DNA from: Prevotella sp.
GTDB lineage: Bacteria > Bacteroidota > Bacteroidia > Bacteroidales > Bacteroidaceae
Reading direction: 5' to 3'
Assembly: GCA_022769285.1 (NCBI GenBank)
Contig: JALEKD010000032.1
Location: forward strand, 1 to 64,000
Length of the DNA stretch: 64,000 nucleotides
In this document: piece by piece, positions 60,059 through 64,000 of the stretch
How the letters are laid out: every line of letters starts with the position of its first letter
Position numbering within the stretch: the stretch's first letter is position 1
Notes under the pieces: model-generated
Seen by the model: the letters and a program-made list of their open reading frames with translations, nothing else
Database searches by the model: none
What the model was told of the DNA's origin: nothing
Position numbers and translations under genes: made by a program

Positions 60059-60373
60059 TTATTTCTTTTTAAGATATTTATAATAAGTCTCCAGATACGA
60101 ATGTAACATCTGCGGAGAACGAAGCACATGAGCACACGCATCCATTTGGAAACAATCATGTTTTGTACGCAGATAATCATTTGCACAACCTCTATCACAC
60201 ACAGGCAACAACGAGCATTTTTTACATTCCTGCCTATTATACCATTTGCTTTCCTGCATATACCGATGATAAAGAGCAGCCTTGGTCATTTTCCCACTTA
60301 CAATGAATGAACCACAATACACGGGATTACAAAAAGATCCACAAAAATCTCGCCTAACAGGAGATCTTCCCCC
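60059..60373 (-). pseudogene. SPASM-domain remnant of a radical SAM peptide maturase
   Basis: DFCGSFCNPVYCGSFIVSGKMTKAALYHRYMQESKWYNRQECKKCSLLPVCDRGCANDYLRTKHDCFQMDACAHVLRS; no CX3CX2C radical SAM core in the space upstream. Confidence 0.7.
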
Positions 60374-60440
60374 CTATAACATTTAACAAACTATCATCCG
60401 ACATTTTTCCGATGCCTTGATAACAACGATTTTTCTCCAT
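60354..60440 (-). CDS. Candidate double-glycine leader peptide (28 aa), possibly truncated precursor; not in ORF track
   Basis: MEKNRCYQGIGKMSDDSLLNVIGGKISC*; first ATG ORF about 130 nt downstream of a minus-strand TAATTTTG promoter box, divergent from a C39-peptidase ABC transporter. Confidence 0.55.
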   Translation of the reverse strand: MEKNRCYQGIGKMSDDSLLNVIGGKISC

Positions 60441-60699
60441 GTTTTATAGAAATTAAAATTAAGCACTTGTTTTTTACATGATTTGGGATTAAACGAATTA
60501 ATTAAATTCGATGCTATTATAAATACTACATAAGAACTTGTAACACCTCCTTTTTATTTTGTATAAGTGCTTCAAAATTACGAAAAAAAACTACCCCCCA
60601 AAAGAAGTACTACCGTTTTTATACTTTTTAGCGCTGATCAGTTAAAAATTAAAGCCGATTTATATACTTTTGTTTTAAACGTTTATCATTATCATCAGA

Positions 60700-62893
60700 A
60701 TGAGCCGACTACACATAGTACACCAATTAGACACCATGGACTGCGGGCCTGCCTGCTTAAAAATGGTGGCAAGCCATTACGGTCGTAATTACCCGATGGA
60801 GTATTTACGACAAGAAATGGGTATTACGCGTGAAGGTGTGTCCCTCAAAGGTATCTGTGTGGCCGCACAAAAAATAGGACTGCAGGCCACAGCGTGTAGA
60901 ATGTCAATGGCTACTCTATGCGAGGACGCCACCCTGCCTTGCATCGTACACTGGAACCAGAACCATTTTGTAGTGGTATATAAGATAGCCCACGAAAGAG
61001 TCTATGTGGCCGACCCCGGGAAAGGTATTATACGCTACACACTAACAGAGTTTGCCAGCCACTGGACATCGGGAAGAAATGAGACACAGGCCATAGGAAT
61101 AACCTTATTGTTAGAACCGACAGACGCTTTTTACACCATTCCAAATATAAGTGAGCACAGAGGTGGAGGTATGACACGGTTACATCAATATATCACAAAG
61201 TACCGTTTAGACATGGTCAAATTACTTTTAGGCCTGTTTGCTGTAAGTGGTATACAGTTGCTTTTTTCCATTTCTCACCCAAGCAATAGTGGACAAGGGT
61301 ATCAGCGGACGCGACATGCATATCATTTGGCTGATACTCTTGGGCGAGGTTGCCCTACTCCCAGGAAGCACCATCATAGATTTTATCAGGCGACATATTC
61401 TTCTACATGTAAGCACTCAGGTCAACATATCGCTCATATCCGATTTTTCACAAAATTGATGCGGTTACCCATAGCATTTTTCGGTTATAAGCAGACAGGA
61501 GACCTATTACAACGCATTGAAGACCACTCACGTATAGAGCAGTTTCTGACCACACATGCGCCCAACCTAATATTTGCATTCTTCAGTGTCGCCACTCTAT
61601 GCATAGTGTTGGGCATATATAGTATAAATATTTTAAGCGTATTCGTAGTTGGAACTATGTTATATGTACTATGGGTCACATTGTTTCTGAAACGCCGCAA
61701 GATATTAGATTACCAGTTCTTTGAGCAGCAATCCGACCAAAAGGATCGAGTCTATGAGATGGATGATAGACGGAATATCCGAAATTAAGCAGCAAGGATG
61801 CGAGCAACGCAAACGCCTCCAGTGGCGACAAATACAAGATAAATTATTCACCGTAAACCGTCGGTCGCTGGCACTAAACCAAACAGAAGAGGCTGGCGGT
61901 ATCTGCATCAACGAACTTACAAATATTATCATCGTCATCATTACAGCTACAACTGTAATAGACGGCAATCTCACTTTAGGCATGATGCTGGCCACACAGA
62001 ATGTAATAGGTCAGCTGCGTGGGCCAATCGAAGACATCATGGATATGGCATATCAGTGGCAAGACGTAAAAATCAGTTTAGAACGAACAGACGAGATATA
62101 CGACATGGACGATGAAGAAACGCCTCAACGACACATTACGACCGTAACAAACATGAATATACGATTGGAGCATGTATCTTTCAAGTATGACAGAATGAAA
62201 GAAACCAATATATTAGACGACATAAGCATAGAAATTCCCCAGGGACGCGTGACAGCCATCGTGGGCACAAGCGGCAGTGGAAAAACTACATTGGCAAAAC
62301 TTATACTGGGCCAATATGCACCGCTGGAGGACTCTATATACGTGGGAAGCACGCGGCTTGAGAATATCAACTTGACATGGTGGCGACAGCAATGTGGCGC
62401 GGTAATGCAGGATGGCAAACTATTCGAGGAGAGTATAGCACAGAATATAGCATTGGGCTACGACGAGATAGACACATCTCGCATAGAGTATGCTGCACGT
62501 ATGGCCAACATCTCAAACGACATAAATCAGCTACCAATGGGTTTTGATACTATACTCTATCAAGGAGGACAAAACCTGAGTAATGGTCAGCGACAACGCC
62601 TTCTTATAGCCAGAGCCATATACAGAATGCCACGCCTGTTTGTATTCGATGAGCCAACCCATTCGCTTGACACGAATAACGAAATAGCCATCGTAAATAA
62701 TCTACAGGAAGTATTTCAAGGCAAAACCGTTGTACTTATCGCCCATAGGTTGAGCACCGTGCTACATGCTGACAACATAGTGGTTTTACACAATGGCCAC
62801 ATAGCCGAGCAGGATACCCATCAGGAACTAATACTGCATCAAGGACTATACTACAAACTGGTAAGAAATCAATTGGCTATTGAGACTGACTGA
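60700..62893 (+). pseudogene. Peptidase-containing (C39) ABC transporter, disrupted by three frameshifts
   Basis: C39 domain HQLDTMDCGPACLKMVASHYG...HWNQNHFVVV...VYVADPGKG; ABC GTSGSGKTTLAKLILG, NLSNGQRQRLLIARAIY, RLFVFDEPTHSLD; frame 1 to 2 near 61265, 2 to 1 near 61450, 1 to 2 near 61760. Confidence 0.85.
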
Positions 62894-63158
62894 TTTTTTA
62901 ACTGACATTATCACCCTTTTGCAGCAGAGGCGCGTGGGACATTCCGCCACTCAACGACATCCAGCGACAAAGCCCCCAAGGAGAATAACAAGGGCGGCCT
63001 GCCGCCCCACACCAGCTATAGCATCGTGCAGGGAGAGTACCCTAACCACCGTCATACGATGCTCCCAGATACATATAGCCAAAAATAGAGGAACTAAGGT
63101 CGGGACACAGGGCAACGCACCCCTGTGTCTCGGCCTTATGTATTAATATAATAAGGTG

Positions 63159-64000
63159 TCAGCCCAGCATGGTCTGAACCTTGCGGGCGGCCTGTCGGCC
63201 ACTGGCCAGGGCGCGTACCACCAGGCTGGCACCCGAGGCGGCATCGCCGGCCACCACCACATTGTCGGCAAAGGTGGGCAACTGGGGCTTGAGGAAGCCC
63301 ATGGCTAAGAGCACCATGTCAGCCTTGATAACCTCGGGCTTGCCAGCCTCGACCATCAGTGGGCGACCACCCTCGGGGTTGGCCTTCCAGTCTATGGGCT
63401 GCACGCGCACCCCCGTGAGCCGTCCGTCGCGGCCTAAGAACTCGAGCGAGTTGATGTTCCAGCGGCGCGTACACCCCTCCTCGTGACTTGAGGTGGTCTT
63501 CAGCGTGCGCGGCCATGCCGGCCAGGGGTTCTTAGGGTCGTCGGGGCCGTCTACGGGCCGTGGCATAATCTCTATCTGGGTGACACTCTTGCATCCCTGT
63601 CGGTGGGCCGTACCTATGCAGTCGCTGCCCGTGTCGCCACCACCTATGACCAGCACGTCCTTGCCCTTGGCGCTTACCAGCTGGTCCTTCTTGAACTCCA
63701 TACCGGCCAAGATGCGGTTCTGCTGAGAGAGCATATCCAGGGCGAAGTAGACACCGCGCAGCTCGCGACCGGGTATGTTGAGGTCGCGGGCCTGTGGCGT
63801 ACCTGTGGCCACCACATAGGCATCATAGCCAGCGGGCAGTGCCCCGAGGTCTATGTGCTGGCCGAAGCTGAAGGTGATGCCCTCGGCCCGCAGCACCCGC
63901 ATACGGCGGTCTATGACCACCTTGTTAAGTTTGAAGTTAGGGATGCCGTAACGCAACAGCCCCCCGGCATCCTCGCGCGCCTCGAGTACCGTCACCTCGT
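63159..64000 (-). CDS. gltD: Glutamate synthase small (beta) subunit, 5' end beyond window
   Basis: VTVLEAREDAGGLLRYGIPNFKLNKVVIDRR, DVLVIGGGDTGSDCIGTAHRQGCKSVTQIEIMPRP, NVVVAGDAASGASLVVRALASGRQAARKV. Confidence 0.95.
   Translation of the reverse strand, partial: EVTVLEAREDAGGLLRYGIPNFKLNKVVIDRRMRVLRAEGITFSFGQHIDLGALPAGYDAYVVATGTPQARDLNIPGRELRGVYFALDMLSQQNRILAGMEFKKDQLVSAKGKDVLVIGGGDTGSDCIGTAHRQGCKSVTQIEIMPRPVDGPDDPKNPWPAWPRTLKTTSSHEEGCTRRWNINSLEFLGRDGRLTGVRVQPIDWKANPEGGRPLMVEAGKPEVIKADMVLLAMGFLKPQLPTFADNVVVAGDAASGASLVVRALASGRQAARKVQTMLG

Overview
The window is about 64 kb of a moderately GC-rich chromosome. It is very probably Bacteroidales: TAnnTTTG -7 promoter boxes with TTTG -33 boxes, DapL, glutamine synthetase III, a smalltalk-type peptide and GH92 enzymes. 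Most of it is ordinary core and carbohydrate or nitrogen metabolism: parE, an S41 protease, ybeY-coaD-ruvB, rnr, serB, ptb-buk, comF-recX-prmC, ribD, HU, a rhomboid protease, amtB, asnB, dapF-dapL, GSIII, a TrpB2-like enzyme and gltD. Glycan enzymes (GH13, GH92 x2, GH78) and phosphoesterases also occur. The parts worth a second look are accessory. (1) An AT-rich locus at 57.7-62.9 kb looks like a decaying radical-SAM/double-glycine peptide export system. It has an unannotated 28-aa ORF with a double-glycine leader (MEKNRCYQGIGKMSDDSLLNVIGG|KISC), a SPASM-only remnant, a beta-barrel receptor split by one in-frame TAG, and a divergent C39-peptidase ABC transporter carrying three frameshifts. (2) An AT-rich fulvocin C-like lipoprotein operon at 6.0-7.7 kb has an 8-Cys C-terminal domain, a paralogue lacking that domain, and a DUF1573 lipoprotein. 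(3) A family of about 85-bp palindromic interspersed repeats has six copies, all intergenic. (4) Two composite repeat islands at 11.7-12.5 and 29.0-29.6 kb are built from 64-bp tandem units, REP-like hairpins and promoter-like units. (5) An orphan HigA-like antitoxin follows what looks like a truncated HigB 3' end. I found no rRNA, tRNA or CRISPR array by eye. Family assignments come from recognising translated motifs and were not checked by database search.
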